A DNA stretch of 64,000 bases, taken from positions 148,574,274 through 148,638,273 of the forward strand of contig CM077115.1 of assembly GCA_039619475.1 (NCBI GenBank), given 5' to 3'. Positions 23,822 through 33,814 of this stretch are shown in pieces. The notes below the pieces were generated by a model. That model was given only the letters and a program-made list of their open reading frames with translations, had not been told where the DNA came from and ran no database searches. Every line of letters starts with the position of its first letter. Positions within the stretch are counted from its first letter, which is position 1. The translations under genes were made by a program, and so were the position numbers. This DNA comes from Icerya purchasi (Eukaryota > Arthropoda > Insecta > Hemiptera > Monophlebidae).

Positions 23822-25632
23822 CCTGTGACAATCTGTCCGTCGCTATTGATGAGTTGAATAATTCCCTGTCTATTCTTAATAATTCCCTTTCTCGTCTTCA
23901 CCTCTCTCTTTCTCCTACTAAGTCGTCTTGTATCATTTTTTCTCTCCGACCCTTTAACCGAGCTCTAACTCGCATCACTGTATCTGGTATTCCTATCCCC
24001 GTTGTCAATTCCATATGCTATCTTGGCATTTTTTTAAATAGCCGCCTCACATTCCATGGCACATTAATTTTCTCTATAAATCCTGTCTTAAAAGACTTAA
24101 TCTCCTTAAATCTCCCTCTCCCCTCAGATGGGGAGGCGATCCGTTTATCCTTCTAATTCTTTTCAAACCCATCATCCGGTCCAAGCTCGACTATTGTTCC
24201 TTTATCTACGGTAATTCCTCCAAGTCTCTCCTCACTAAACTTGACGCGATCCAGAACTCTTGCCTCCGTTTATGCATTGGAGCCTTGAAATCCTCCCCCA
24301 TTCCCGCAGTTCTATCAGAGTCGGTTGCCCAACCACTGTTTATTCGCCGTTCTCAGCTTGGGTATCGCTTCTTAATTAAACGGCTTCCCATCTCCTCGTC
24401 CAAACTTATTTCCTCCTATCTATATATCAAAAACTGCTGGCGTTTTTCTCCTCATAAAATCCCAATCCTGTCGCTCATTGCTACCCGTCTTTCTAATTTT
24501 TCTCCTGTTGTCCTTTCCTACAACACTCTCCCATACTTCTTTCATGACTTCAATAGCCTATGGCAGCCTATCAAATTTTCCTCTCTCCCACTTCGAGCCA
24601 ATTCCTCCTTTCACGGTGCAGTCAACAATGAATTTCTTCATTTGTTGAATGCCTCTTTTCCTGCTCATGTATTGATCTTTACTGATGGTTCCAAGAGCGA
24701 GGACAGCGTAGGTGGTGCGTTTACTGCTCCGTCGCTTCGACATTCTGAGTCCTTCCGGCTTCCTTCCTTCTGCTCTATTTTCTCTGTCGAGTCGATCGCC
24801 ATCCTTCAGGCTATCTCTTATATTTCCTCTTTAAGCGATCTTTCCCAATTCCTCATTATTTCGGACTCTAAGGGCGTCCTTCAAGCCATATCCTCTCCTC
24901 CTTCACATTCCTCTGATAATATTATTCTCTCAATTCGTTCTCTTACCTCCACTTTGCAGTCATCCCGTTCTATTCTTATTGATTTTTTGTGGGTCCCCAG
25001 TCATTCCGGAATTGATGGCAACGATGCAGCCGATTCTTTGGCTCGTTCTGCTGGTCGCCTTGATTCATTCCTCAACCATTTCCTTTCTTCAGATATCCTT
25101 TCCTTATCCACCTCCAATCACGCCAGACTTTGGCAGGATATTTATCCCTCCCTATTTTCTAATCGTCATTCTCATTACCGTTTCATTCAGCCAATTCCTC
25201 GTTCCCTGTCATGGTTCCATTCTATTCCTCTCAGTCGTCGCTCTTCTATTGTCTCCCTAATTCGTCTCCGGATCAATCATTCTCTCCTCCCTTCCTCTAG
25301 CTTTCGATCTGCTCTATCGCCTTCTCCTGATTGTTCTCTCCACGATTGTGATCCTCCTCGTACATGTGATGTTAATCACATTTTCTTTGAGTGTCCTGCT
25401 CTTCGTAACGAACGCTACCTTTTATACAGTCAGCTCCTGTCATTAGGTCTCCCTACTCCCTATAACTCTTCCTTTATGCTCTCCTTTCCTTCATCTTCTG
25501 TGGTGTCCGCAATGCTGTCCTTTGTTGCGTCCATTTCGGACCGCTTAGTTATTTAATTTATTAGCTTAGTTTTCTTGTTGTTGGGTCAATGCCGCTGGCG
25601 CGCCCAAAAAAAAAAAAAAAAAAAAAAAAAGA
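23822..25632 (+). mobile_element. LINE family A, copy 1: 5'-truncated with poly(A) tail
   Basis: This element starts abruptly inside the RT domain, just after where the FADD block lies in the copy at 44-46 kb, and ends in about 29 A at 25604-25632. The GC-rich 3' end GCCGCTGGCGCGCCCA immediately before the poly(A) recurs in the minus-strand copy at 44.2 kb and, modified, at 41.9 kb. The cause of the abrupt start is incomplete reverse transcription, the usual fate of LINE insertions. No convincing target duplication was found: the flanks are GAGAGGGAAGGGTC on the left and GAGATTCTCATCG on the right. Confidence 0.85.
23827..25556 (+). pseudogene. LINE family A ORF2 remnant: RT C-terminus plus RNase H
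   Basis: The first segment (23827 to about 24057) reads DELNNSLS, LHLSLSPTKSSCIIF, and VNSICYLGIFLNSRLTF, the RT palm-thumb region. Comparison with the copy at 44-46 kb shows a single-base deletion near 24057. The frame then continues unbroken from about 24090 to the TAA at 25556. It carries RSKLDYCSFIYG and DAIQNSCLRLCIGALK, then an RNase H domain: FTDGSKSEDSVGGAF (first Asp), the SVESIAILQAI Glu block, IISDSKGVL (Asp), and WVPSHSGIDGNDAADSLAR (His and Asp). A C-terminal CDPPRTCDVNHIFFECPAL gives the Cys-Cys-His-Cys module. RT with RNase H is known from the I/R1/LOA and related LINE groups, and I cannot place the clade further. About 490 codons are open. Confidence 0.85.
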
Positions 25633-25870
25633 GATTCTCATCGTGTGCACTTAATTTAACGGTGATCATAAATATCGAACAGGTTTAACAGCAAAAGAAA
25701 ATTACTGGCATGATTTCATTTTTTTTTTTCTTTTTTGTTCATTTTATGTTATACTTTATTTGTACAATATTCTACATTTTGGAGATACTACAAAATAGTT
25801 AACGGAAATTAAAACTAGAGTGGTTACACTTTCTTCCCAATCTGAGAAACGATATATATATATATATGTT
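25633..25870. other. AT-rich spacer
   Basis: No gene. T-tracts, and a short (TA)n at 25853-25867, which borders the possible MITE. Confidence 0.6.
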
Positions 25871-26169
25871 CAAGAGCGTCGCCAGGCGATGAGCCAGGGG
25901 AGGGCAAGATGATAAAAAGAGGATATGAGTTATAGGAAAAATAAAATTTATAAGTTGTAAAGGCTTAATATTTTATTAAACAAGAATAAAATCTTAATCA
26001 AAATTTCGGGGGTTTCTGACAAATTGTTCTACTACTTTATTATAAAAGTCTTCCATATTGTCCATGATTACGCGCTTATGAATACTCATCATTACCAGTT
26101 GATTAAAAAGTTTCAAGGCTCCAGGAGGGGAAATCCCCCCCCCCCCCAGTCACCCGCTGGCGATGCCCA
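25871..26169. mobile_element. Possible MITE with GTCGCCAG-type terminal repeats
   Basis: The left end reads AGCGTCGCCAGGCGATGAGC then CAGGGGAGGG. The right end, read in reverse, is GGGCATCGCCAGCGGGTGAC then TGGGGGGGG. Imperfect inverted ends with a CGCCAG core followed by a G-rich run are typical of some cut-and-paste transposons, hAT-like among them. The 300 bp between have no coding content. Both ends lie against TA-rich sequence, so an 8-bp target duplication cannot be verified. Alternatively the resemblance is chance. Confidence 0.35.
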
Positions 26170-26507
26170 TGTATATATTTATTGCATGGAACGAGAAATT
26201 TCAAATGACCGATCTGAACGGACTAAAAAGCAGGTCAAGGAACAACCCGGTTCTGAAGAAATCTTAGTTTGCGAAAATTTTCGGAAATTTGTGGAAACGG
26301 GTAATTTAAACGAAGAATACAGAACTTCCGTAAAATCAAAGCCGAGAATTAAGTTTAGCCGAATTTAATCTTATCCGGGAAAAATTAATTCGAAAGTATG
26401 ACAGTACAAACTGATTGATGAAGATGAAAACAAATTGAGAGTTAACTTCCACGGTGGGGAATTAGTAGTAGAAAGAAAATTATTTTTTCCGTTAAGTACT
26501 TTCTTAG

Positions 26508-26594
26508 TAAAATTACTCGATTGACGTTTACCTTACAGTAACCGTCATCAGAATCAAGATGACGGTTACTACAAGGTAAAATCGAGTAATTTTA
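26508..26594. repeat. Strong hairpin, about 37-42-nt arms and 8-nt loop
   Basis: The left arm (26508-26549) starts TAAAATTACTCGAT and ends CAGTAACCGTCATC. The right arm (26558-26594) starts GATGACGGTTACT and ends ATCGAGTAATTTTA. Apart from a 4-nt extra ACGT-like stretch in the left arm and a two-base change in the middle, the arms pair fully around the loop AGAATCAA. The structure could be a small MITE core, a foldback terminator or a small-RNA precursor. Nothing in the flanks decides between them. Confidence 0.8.
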
Positions 26595-28313
26595 TTAGCA
26601 TGGCGTTTATAGATTTATTTCTAAATTCCGAGCTAATACATTTCTCTAGACTGAGTGAAGCTATTTTTAAAGTCTACCCTTTTGTGATTTTTGGAGAGGC
26701 GCAGAATCTTTTTCTTTTTGCATGTTCTTCTAAACGTTTGGCCACCCCGTTTATTTCCTAATTATTACGCTACATTGTGCTGAACAAAGCGAAGAGTCAA
26801 AGCCTTTTCTTATTGAACTATTCGCTCAGTTTTAACGAATTTTCAGTTGCAAACGAAGTATACAAAAGTTTCTACGTGCGTTCGTTTCGCTGCATAAAGA
26901 AAAATCGCGATCCATACTCGTGTGCCATAGTAAAAGAAAATGGGAAAAAACAAGAAAAAAAAAACGTTATTCTAACAGATATTGTAAAGGTGAATAAAGA
27001 TTTTCCAAAGAAACTCTCGTAGAATTACGAAACCGTAAGAGAGATTGTATTTACCGTGATAGGAAAAATAACATTTGAAGCTGGAGCTTTTTAAAGGATC
27101 TAGTCGCGTACATTTCACGGACTCCGGAAATAGACACGTTTAGTTACCAGGGTACAATTGGAATAATCAGTGCAGCTTCTATTAACTCGGCCCGTACCGG
27201 TCGACGGAAAGCCTTAATATAGCGTAATAATGAGGCACAAGGATTATCAACGGCTGAATTACATTTACCGGTTCTGTAGTGGTATTACATCGACATCTTT
27301 TGAGCATTTAGATATTTGATTGTCCCCGGATATTCTCACCTTTTTATATGATTCTTCAACTGAAACGGAATAATGCACGGTTATGGAGAAAAATTTATGA
27401 TATTTCATCTCTACCGGTAGAATATTCTCTATCTCAAAAACACACTTTTTTTATTACAAATAATGCAGCATTCACCAATCTCTCCAGGATTAAAATAGGA
27501 GATAATGTAAAGCGCCGATTATTTAATGGCCACACTGTAGCGACTGAAATATTACCGCGCAGTGTATTACTCTACCCGTTAAACTTACTAATTGATCACA
27601 CTACACGAATCACAGTCAGCAGGCAAGTTTTTTGAGAAAAAACACGGGGATGTAAGATTTTTAAATTTTGGCCCATTTAACGATAACTATCTCGTATATC
27701 TCGGAGTTAGAGTGGGTTGTTATATGCTACGTAGTATGCGAAAGGTAAGAGGGAACAACAAAACCCGAAGATGTGTCGCATATATCATTCAAAAACGATA
27801 TTCACGAAGTCTCATTTAGACGTTTTCCCATTCAGCCCATATAATTCTAAAAGTAATATTTACTATAAGTTTTGCGGTAAGATCCCGTGACTCCGCCAGT
27901 TCGTAACGGTTTGTTTGTTTCCAGTTCAATCGGTGAAGTTTGAATTTGCATTATTGACGAGGTCTTTTCTTAGTGAATTTGATTTGAAACGATTTACACC
28001 GGCTAAGAAAGAATCGTTCAAAAACCTCTTGCTTCGAAATTTTTCATTTTGTAAATAATTCTGTAATTACTAGCATTAGGTTATTCAGGTAGAGTGTGCA
28101 TGCATCTGCACTGTCGTAAGTTTTCTCTGTGGATTTTTGCCGTACGAAGGGAAAAACGCATGCTAAGAGCGTTTCAGTATTCTTATTAAATTCTAATTTA
28201 TTAAACAATTTATATTGTACTACACATACAAATCGCGAATGTTTAATTTTTTCTTTTTTTTTTCTTTTGGGAATCGACAGCGGAGGATGTACTACCCAGC
28301 ATTAGACTGTACT

Positions 28314-28336
28314 AGAGAGAGAGAGAGAGAGAGAGA
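28314..28336. repeat. (GA)n microsatellite
   Basis: About 12 GA units. Confidence 0.9.
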
Positions 28337-28559
28337 TAGAACGAGAGGGGGAGAAAAGAAATTAGAATTGAATACTACTATAGATGGAAGAAATGAAAGA
28401 TGCTATATTAGGCGTCAGGGATGGAAATGAAAGAATAAACGAAGCACTAGGCAAACTATTTTATGGATGTAGAATTCGAAAAAGATGTGATTTGTATCGC
28501 AGAGTAAATCAGAGTCATCAGGATGGAAAGAACAAAATGGAAAAGCGGACATAGGAAAA

Positions 28560-28960
28560 AACGAAAAGAGGATGCAGGAAGCCGACTGCGGTCAAGGCGA
28601 AGCCTTCAGATAGAAAAAATAATAAAGTGCGAAAGATGAGAGAAGTCGCAGTACCTAGGATAAGGAGGAAGTTTGAATATTACAATAAAAGGATTCAGGA
28701 TTAAAAGAATAAAAAGGGATAAGCATTGTGTCATCGTCTCTACGATGACACTTCCTGGAAAGAACATTAAGATTAGAAGAAGAAAATTTGGATAGAAATT
28801 GACCACTTGAATCGGCCAATTTATTGCCCTCACTTTCAACATATGGCTAGGAGTCCATATGAAATCGATTTGTATTGAACGAGCGCTATACAATCTAGTG
28901 ACAAGAGAACGAATCAGGAGAATTATGATAGGAGATCGATTTATAAGGGGAAATGGCTCC
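28560..28960 (-). pseudogene. LINE family A fragment (RNase H region)
   Basis: On the minus strand, from about 28935, the translation gives LIRSLVTRLYSARSIQIDF and IWTPSH, matching SIRSLTSTLQSSRSILIDF and LWVPSH of the copy at 23.8-25.6 kb, i.e. the end of the RNase H domain. After TPSH the Gly-Ile-Asp segment is altered and the frame decays. Weaker matches to the following linker (FYSFNPESF, LSSFALYYF) continue to about 28560. There is no poly(A) tail or C-terminal Cys module, so this is an internal remnant. It touches the SINE that begins near 28962. Confidence 0.55.
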
Positions 28961-28961
28961 G

Positions 28962-29200
28962 AGAAACCAGAGGTCACGAGTTCAAGACTTGTGTCGTTCC
29001 GAATTCAAGTCGTTCCTCCACAGGTTTACCCCCAGTCTGAAATAACCGTATACCACAGAAATTTGGGAAAGTAAAGGCGGTTCAGAGAAAGGAATCGGCT
29101 CCAATATTCACTTTATTTCTATTAGGCTTTGTATACTGTGAACCTTAACTTCACAATCCACAATACCTTATCAAGGATGGATGAGACTTTACTTCACGGT
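28962..29200 (+). mobile_element. SINE family 1, copy 1 (5' part missing)
   Basis: The sequence starts within the tRNA-like head (AGAGGTCACGAGTTCAAGAC, a decayed B box). It continues with TCGTTCCGAATTCAAGTCG, TACCACAGAAATTTGGGAAA, GTAAAGGCGGTTCAGAGAAA and CGGCTCCAATATTC, and ends CCTTATCAAGGATGGATGAG with ACTTTACTTCAC. The same ordered blocks occur at 47660-47960 and at 62059-62230 plus 63103-63210. The head's A box is missing, and the minus-strand LINE A remnant lies directly upstream. Confidence 0.7.
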
Positions 29201-31411
29201 GAAATTTACATTTCTCAGTTCTATACGTACGTTTTTTTTTTTTTTTTGTTTTTTTCAGTATAAAATTATAAAAATGAAATTTCGTTTATTTCGAAAATTA
29301 TCAGAAAGTCGTACACAGGACAAACATTTACGACCTTTGGTTGGCGATCACCGCCGTATATTAATAAAATTCCAAAAGATTAATTAATGTGTAAAAGTTA
29401 GTTATTTTTATAAAAATCTAAATCGTTAACTTCTCCTGAAACAATTTCACCATAGTCCCGATTCTGAAAGTAAGGTAAATTTGCCAAAAGATCCCCCCGG
29501 ACCTCCTTATAATGCTTGCTAAAAAATTTCGACAAAAATTCATCGCTCGCAAATAAAAATTCGAAATAAATTACGAAATAATAATATGAACTTAATAAAA
29601 ACTCAAATACTATACCTGTTCTGGAATGACGTTTATCGGATAAGCTTCGGTTTAGTCAAAGGTTGCAAAATAAGATCAGGAAGAAGTTTACTTTTTCCTT
29701 TGTCATATATTCATCTGCCGATAGAGTGAAAACATCGATATCCGAAATTCGTATACATTTTAGAGTTTATTATTTATTGATTTAGCAAACGCGATGCACT
29801 ATTCAAAAGTTTTTGCAATTTGAATTATGAAATATTTGAGTAAGGTTCTCATTTTTTCAAAACATAGAGATAAACTTTTATTGAGATAAAGTGTAACATT
29901 CTTAATACGTTTTTTGCGATGTATGATTTTAAATGAAAAAAAAAAAAAATAAATAAAATAACGACTTTAAATTACTTTTAATAACTAATGCTAGGTAATG
30001 TCCTCGACTGGCGATCCCAAAAAAAAAAATAAATAATTTTAATAACAATTTCTAAGTGACATTTTGATTGCGTTATAAGATAAAAATATGTTCTGCGTGT
30101 ACCTTTTTTTAACATACAGTTTGTTTTTTATTTTTCTTTCTTTTTTTTTGCACTTAAGTGTCTGATATAACTTTGAACCCGGCCAACCGGGATATTTCGA
30201 AAGATATATTAATACACATGAAAAATAAATATTAAATATAAAAAAATATTGCATGCAAACTTACTTGACTTCTGCGTGTAGTTAAATTATTTTCCGGAAC
30301 GCTCGTTAATATGCACACACACACACACTATTATATTATAAACGATTATCGGAAATAAGTCACTAATAATTTAATCGCTACAAATTAACCCGATATATCT
30401 TTAGGTGCATAATTAAGGAACTATTAAAATCGGTGATTATTCGAACGAACAAATGTGTGGTATAGAAACACTCGGAAGCTTGCAATCTTTCGTATCACGT
30501 ACGAGTAAGTATACTAACGAGAAAATGAAGTAGGAAGTAGTCTGAGGCAGGAAGATGTATCGATGTGCTGACGGGGAACCCTTCTTTTCTCGAACGGTAT
30601 CTTCCTCGTCAAGGCTTGTGATCACATTTGAATTGACCGTTGTAACATCCTCTCGTATCGGCATCACTCCTTTAAGACAATTCATGGTACGCTGATTTTT
30701 AACTGTCTTTCTTATGCTGTGCGCGCATGAATAATGTTTACCATCAACCCCTCGTTAACTATGTAAGTTGAAGCACGCGTTTTAAATAATGGTCGTCCGA
30801 AAAAAACGCCACTCGTAAAATAATTAAAAGTTTACCAAAAATATGATTATGAAAATGAAAAATAAAAAAATGAAAAATGAAAAATAAAAAATGAAAAAAA
30901 TATTTTGGTTCCTCACTTGTGAATGCGAAGAGAAGCGGAAATTATTGATTTTATTATTTTTCAAGCGATAGAGAAGATGGAAACAAGTTTTACAAGAAAA
31001 TGATTTAGTTGTTTATAATAAATTGCCTTCGACAATAATTTTTAAAGTTGCAGTAAAAACTAAAATTATTTATTTTTTCACTTTTAGTTCTGCCGGAATA
31101 GTTAGGAATAGATGACGACTTGAAAATTGCATAGGTAAAGAAAAGAAGAATTACGGGGATGCGATTAAAACATTCCGATGAGTCTTACAGTAAATGAAAG
31201 AGAGTAATATAGTTGGTTTTTTCTATTTAAACCATGTGCGATACCTTAGTTCCCACCAAGTCAGTTGATTTGTGGGCGGGTTCCCAAAATAAATACAATA
31301 AATAAATATTACATACTTAGTTTCTATCACTTATCATTATTCATCTATGACTATTTAAGCATAAACCATTTAATATCTATCTCTCACATACCATCAGAAA
31401 CAAAGTAAGCC
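29201..31411. other. AT-rich stretch with no recognised gene
   Basis: Contains poly(T) at 29230-29245, A-tracts at 29937-29949 and 30017-30028, an (AC)9 at 30312-30329, and an A/T-rich simple repeat of AAAAATGA-type words at 30840-30900. One minus-strand frame (30437-30685) has a mildly more balanced composition and is noted under findings. Confidence 0.5.
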
Positions 31412-33106
31412 TTAAGGGGGGGGGGGGTTATAGGATAACCACTTTGAAAAATCCGTTTTTCTGAAAAATTTTTATATAAAAGTACAAATTCTTAGAAATA
31501 TTTTCCCGAAACCTCAGGTAATTTGGAGTAAAACTCATTAAGATAGTGAGCTGTGCGCTGCACCCCTTTTGAGCTGGCCGAAAACGCCAGGCAGTTAACC
31601 GGAGCAGCTGCTTTCTTCTCTTACGACGTCAAGTATAAGAATTACGTCGACGACGGTGATAGTTTCCCCGATGTAATTCAATGCCATCCATATGGCGAAG
31701 ACTTTGTAATAAATAAATAAAAATGTGTCGGCCACGTTCAAAAAATGATCGGCAAACGGCTACGTGATCTTGTAAAAAACACGATAGGAGAGACAGAAAT
31801 AAAAACCGGAAAAAAAGGCTGGACAAACTATGTTAGAAGAAGCAGAAGTCTCTCTGGAAAAGGAAAACTCACTGGTAAAACAATTGATAAATTAACGGTG
31901 TATTATGGATTAGCAATCGAAAGAAATTTTGATTCAGTGTAAAAAATGAAAGATGCGATTTCAGCGACCTTTTTCCATTATAAATCAACGAACAAAAATC
32001 CACAGCATCATAAGTGTCCAGCCGGTGCTGACTTGCGGCGCGCTTATCAAAAATCTTTGGCCGCCACCGGAATAGAAAATTTCTAGCACGATTATGAACC
32101 TTTTCCGGATGATGTAACAAAAGCAATCGAGCTAATTTATGAAGATTCAAGTAAGGACGAGCTTTTAGAGCGATGTGTTGGTGGATTTACTCAAGACAAT
32201 AACGAAAGTCTAAATCAACTTATTTGGAAGATCACTCCAAAAATTTTATCCAGTAGCCCTATTTTAGTAGAAATTGCAACAAATGTTTTTCAATGAAAAG
32301 CAATTTTGCATTACTAACCTTCCTACAAGAGATGAAAATCAGCGTCGGCCCAAGTGCTCATCAGTACGTTCAAACAGCCGATGAAACGCGAATTCAAAGA
32401 GCCCAACAAAAAGGGGCTAGAATAATGGAAAGAATGGAGCAAAAGGAAGCCTTGGACATTGTAAGTGCAGCAGGTACCTTGCTTTATGATGCTGGGGCAT
32501 CGACGATTAAGTTTAAGTGAGAAAAAAACATTTTTCTTCCAATTTTCATAGTTTAAAACTTTAAACGCGTTTTTCTCGAAATTACTTTTTTAAAGTCGGT
32601 GGACACGATATCTCAAAAACTTCTGTACCGATCCGGTTCATGTTCAACACAGTTTTATAATACATATTTTACGAGGTCGCAACGTTCTTCTTTTTTTTTT
32701 TTCACTTGAGACCGATTTTACAGCTACATTTTAGGGTAAATATCGTGGTTTTGACTTCATCCGATCGCCACAAATTGAAAAAAAAAATTAAAAATAAAAG
32801 GACAACGTTGCGACCTAGATTTACTTCTAAATTAACCATTTTTTCCAACTATTCGTATTTCGGATGATTTTGTAACGAGTTATCGTGGACACCGCAGAAC
32901 TTATTTTTTTGAAATGGCCTCCGTCAATTCGCTCGCACTGGCTTGTTTATGAATATTTTTTGACGAAAAAATTACTGAATGATCTTGAAATATCATATAA
33001 CTATGTGCAAAAAACTTTAATGAAATAACTTTAATAATAGTCTCTTTAAAAATTACTCTCAAAAAAGTGTTTTTTTTAGACCCGTTATCCCATACCCCCT
33101 CCTTAA
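31412..33106 (+). mobile_element. Kolobok-type DNA transposon, deleted copy, TTAA target duplication
   Basis: The element is bounded by TTAA on both sides (31412-31415 and 33103-33106). Its inverted ends read GGGGGGGGTTATAGGATAACC on the left and, reversed, GGAGGGGGTATGGGATAACG on the right, so about 20 bp match. A TTAA duplication with purine-G-rich ends is the documented hallmark of the Kolobok superfamily (piggyBac also uses TTAA, but with CCY ends). The 1.69-kb length is much shorter than an autonomous copy, because the 5' half of the transposase is missing. The non-coding right part (32520-33100) contains TTTAAACGCGTTTTTCTCG, which recurs in reverse at 13.8 kb. Confidence 0.75.
31630..32517 (+). 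pseudogene. Kolobok / Mutator-like-domain transposase, C-terminal remnant
   Basis: Read across two or three frames, the plus strand matches the C-terminal half of the transposase found in many insect genomes under the label Mutator-like transposase domain. DDGDSFPDV (about 31645) holds a conserved Asp. Then come GHVQKMIGKRLRDLVK, GKLTGKTIDKLTVYYGLAI, DAISATFFHY, QHHKCPAG, DYEPFPDDV and KDELLERCVGGFTQDNNESL. NNESLNQLIWK holds the likely catalytic Glu. A final in-frame segment (32293-32517) has MKISVGPSAHQYVQTADE. Stops occur after FVINK and ENF, and a frameshift lies near 32290. The N-terminal half, with the first catalytic Asp, is deleted. I know the family signature but cannot state identity values. 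Confidence 0.75.
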
Positions 33107-33142
33107 GTAGTGACATATCCATATAAACTTTTACCGGACTAA

Positions 33143-33146
<4 letters not shown>

Positions 33147-33173
<27 letters not shown>
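33147..33173. repeat. (TA)n microsatellite
   Basis: About 13 TA units just right of the Kolobok-type element. Confidence 0.9.
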
Positions 33174-33180
<7 letters not shown>

Positions 33181-33326
33181 CATACACGTATATACACATA
33201 TTTGTTTTGTTAATTGAATTCTAGCAGCAATTCCTTTATTTTAGTTTTCTTATTTTATAATTGTTTCGCTGTAATATATTATTTATCGGTATTTTATTAA
33301 GTAACTTTGTTAAAACCATTTGTTGT

Positions 33327-33331
<5 letters not shown>

Positions 33332-33359
<28 letters not shown>

Positions 33360-33814
33360 GCTGAACTTGGGAAAATCCTTTCGGACGATAGAGGCACCGT
33401 CGTGCCCCTCTGTGTGGTGTCTCCACTAAAAACCCAACTCCGAACAAGGAGGATTCTTTATGTCGCCCTGGAAACCGCTCTCGCATTACTTCAGGGCGAC
33501 CCTCCTTCGTATTAGTTTACATTGGCTCTGTTATCAGTACCTGCGTCCAGACCGCGCTTTTTCTGCCGCAGCAGGGATTCTATATGGTGTGCAATCAGTG
33601 ACCATGTTTCCTCGCTGCTTAGCATTCTCTCTATGATGTTGTATTTAGTGAGAATGCCTATTTTTATTTCGAGCTCTAGTCTCTGGAGTGTCCAATGGGT
33701 ACAGTGGAAGAATGTGTGCTTCGGCTGGTCATTATAGAAGTCACAGTAGATGCAATTCGGGTGCTCCGCTTTTCCGAATCTCTTCAAATATGCTTTGAAG
33801 TAGCCGTGCCCTGT
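33332..33814 (-). mobile_element. LINE C: 5'-truncated insertion in LINE B with 14-bp target duplication
   Basis: ATTTGTTGTAGTTT occurs at 33318-33331 and again at 33815-33828, exactly flanking this 483-bp insert. The minus-strand order is coding remnant, about 150 bp of 3' untranslated sequence, then poly(A), seen as a T-run at 33332-33357 that merges with the duplicated target's T's. The uninterrupted LINE B sequence can be restored conceptually by removing the insert and one target copy. That makes the insertion younger than LINE B. Confidence 0.85.
33512..33808 (-). pseudogene. LINE C ORF2 C-terminal module
   Basis: An open stretch on the minus strand encodes TNTGHGYFKAYLKRFGKA, then HPNCIYCDFYNDQPKHTFFHC and W, i.e. 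the TGHG lead-in and the Cys-Cys-His-Cys module typical of the R1/TRAS/jockey group. It continues ERMLSSEETWSLIAHHIESLL and ends with a stop at 33512. The frame shows no internal stop, consistent with a young insertion, but it holds only about the last 100 residues of ORF2. The RT domain is absent. Confidence 0.8.

Larger units (their letters stand above)
26170..28555. other. AT-rich stretch; hairpin and short frames only
   Basis: Apart from the hairpin at 26508-26594 and a short GA run at 28314-28336, I see no gene. Frames of 75-114 codons (26024-26368, 26777-27022, 27348-27635, 27592-27819) overlap one another and carry no motif I recognise. Confidence 0.5.

Noticed and set aside
24285..25556. 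423-codon open frame as a host gene
   Set aside because: Its RNase H and Cys modules match the LINE at 44.2-46.2 kb and end in the same C-terminus, with a poly(A) tail: it is retrotransposon-derived.
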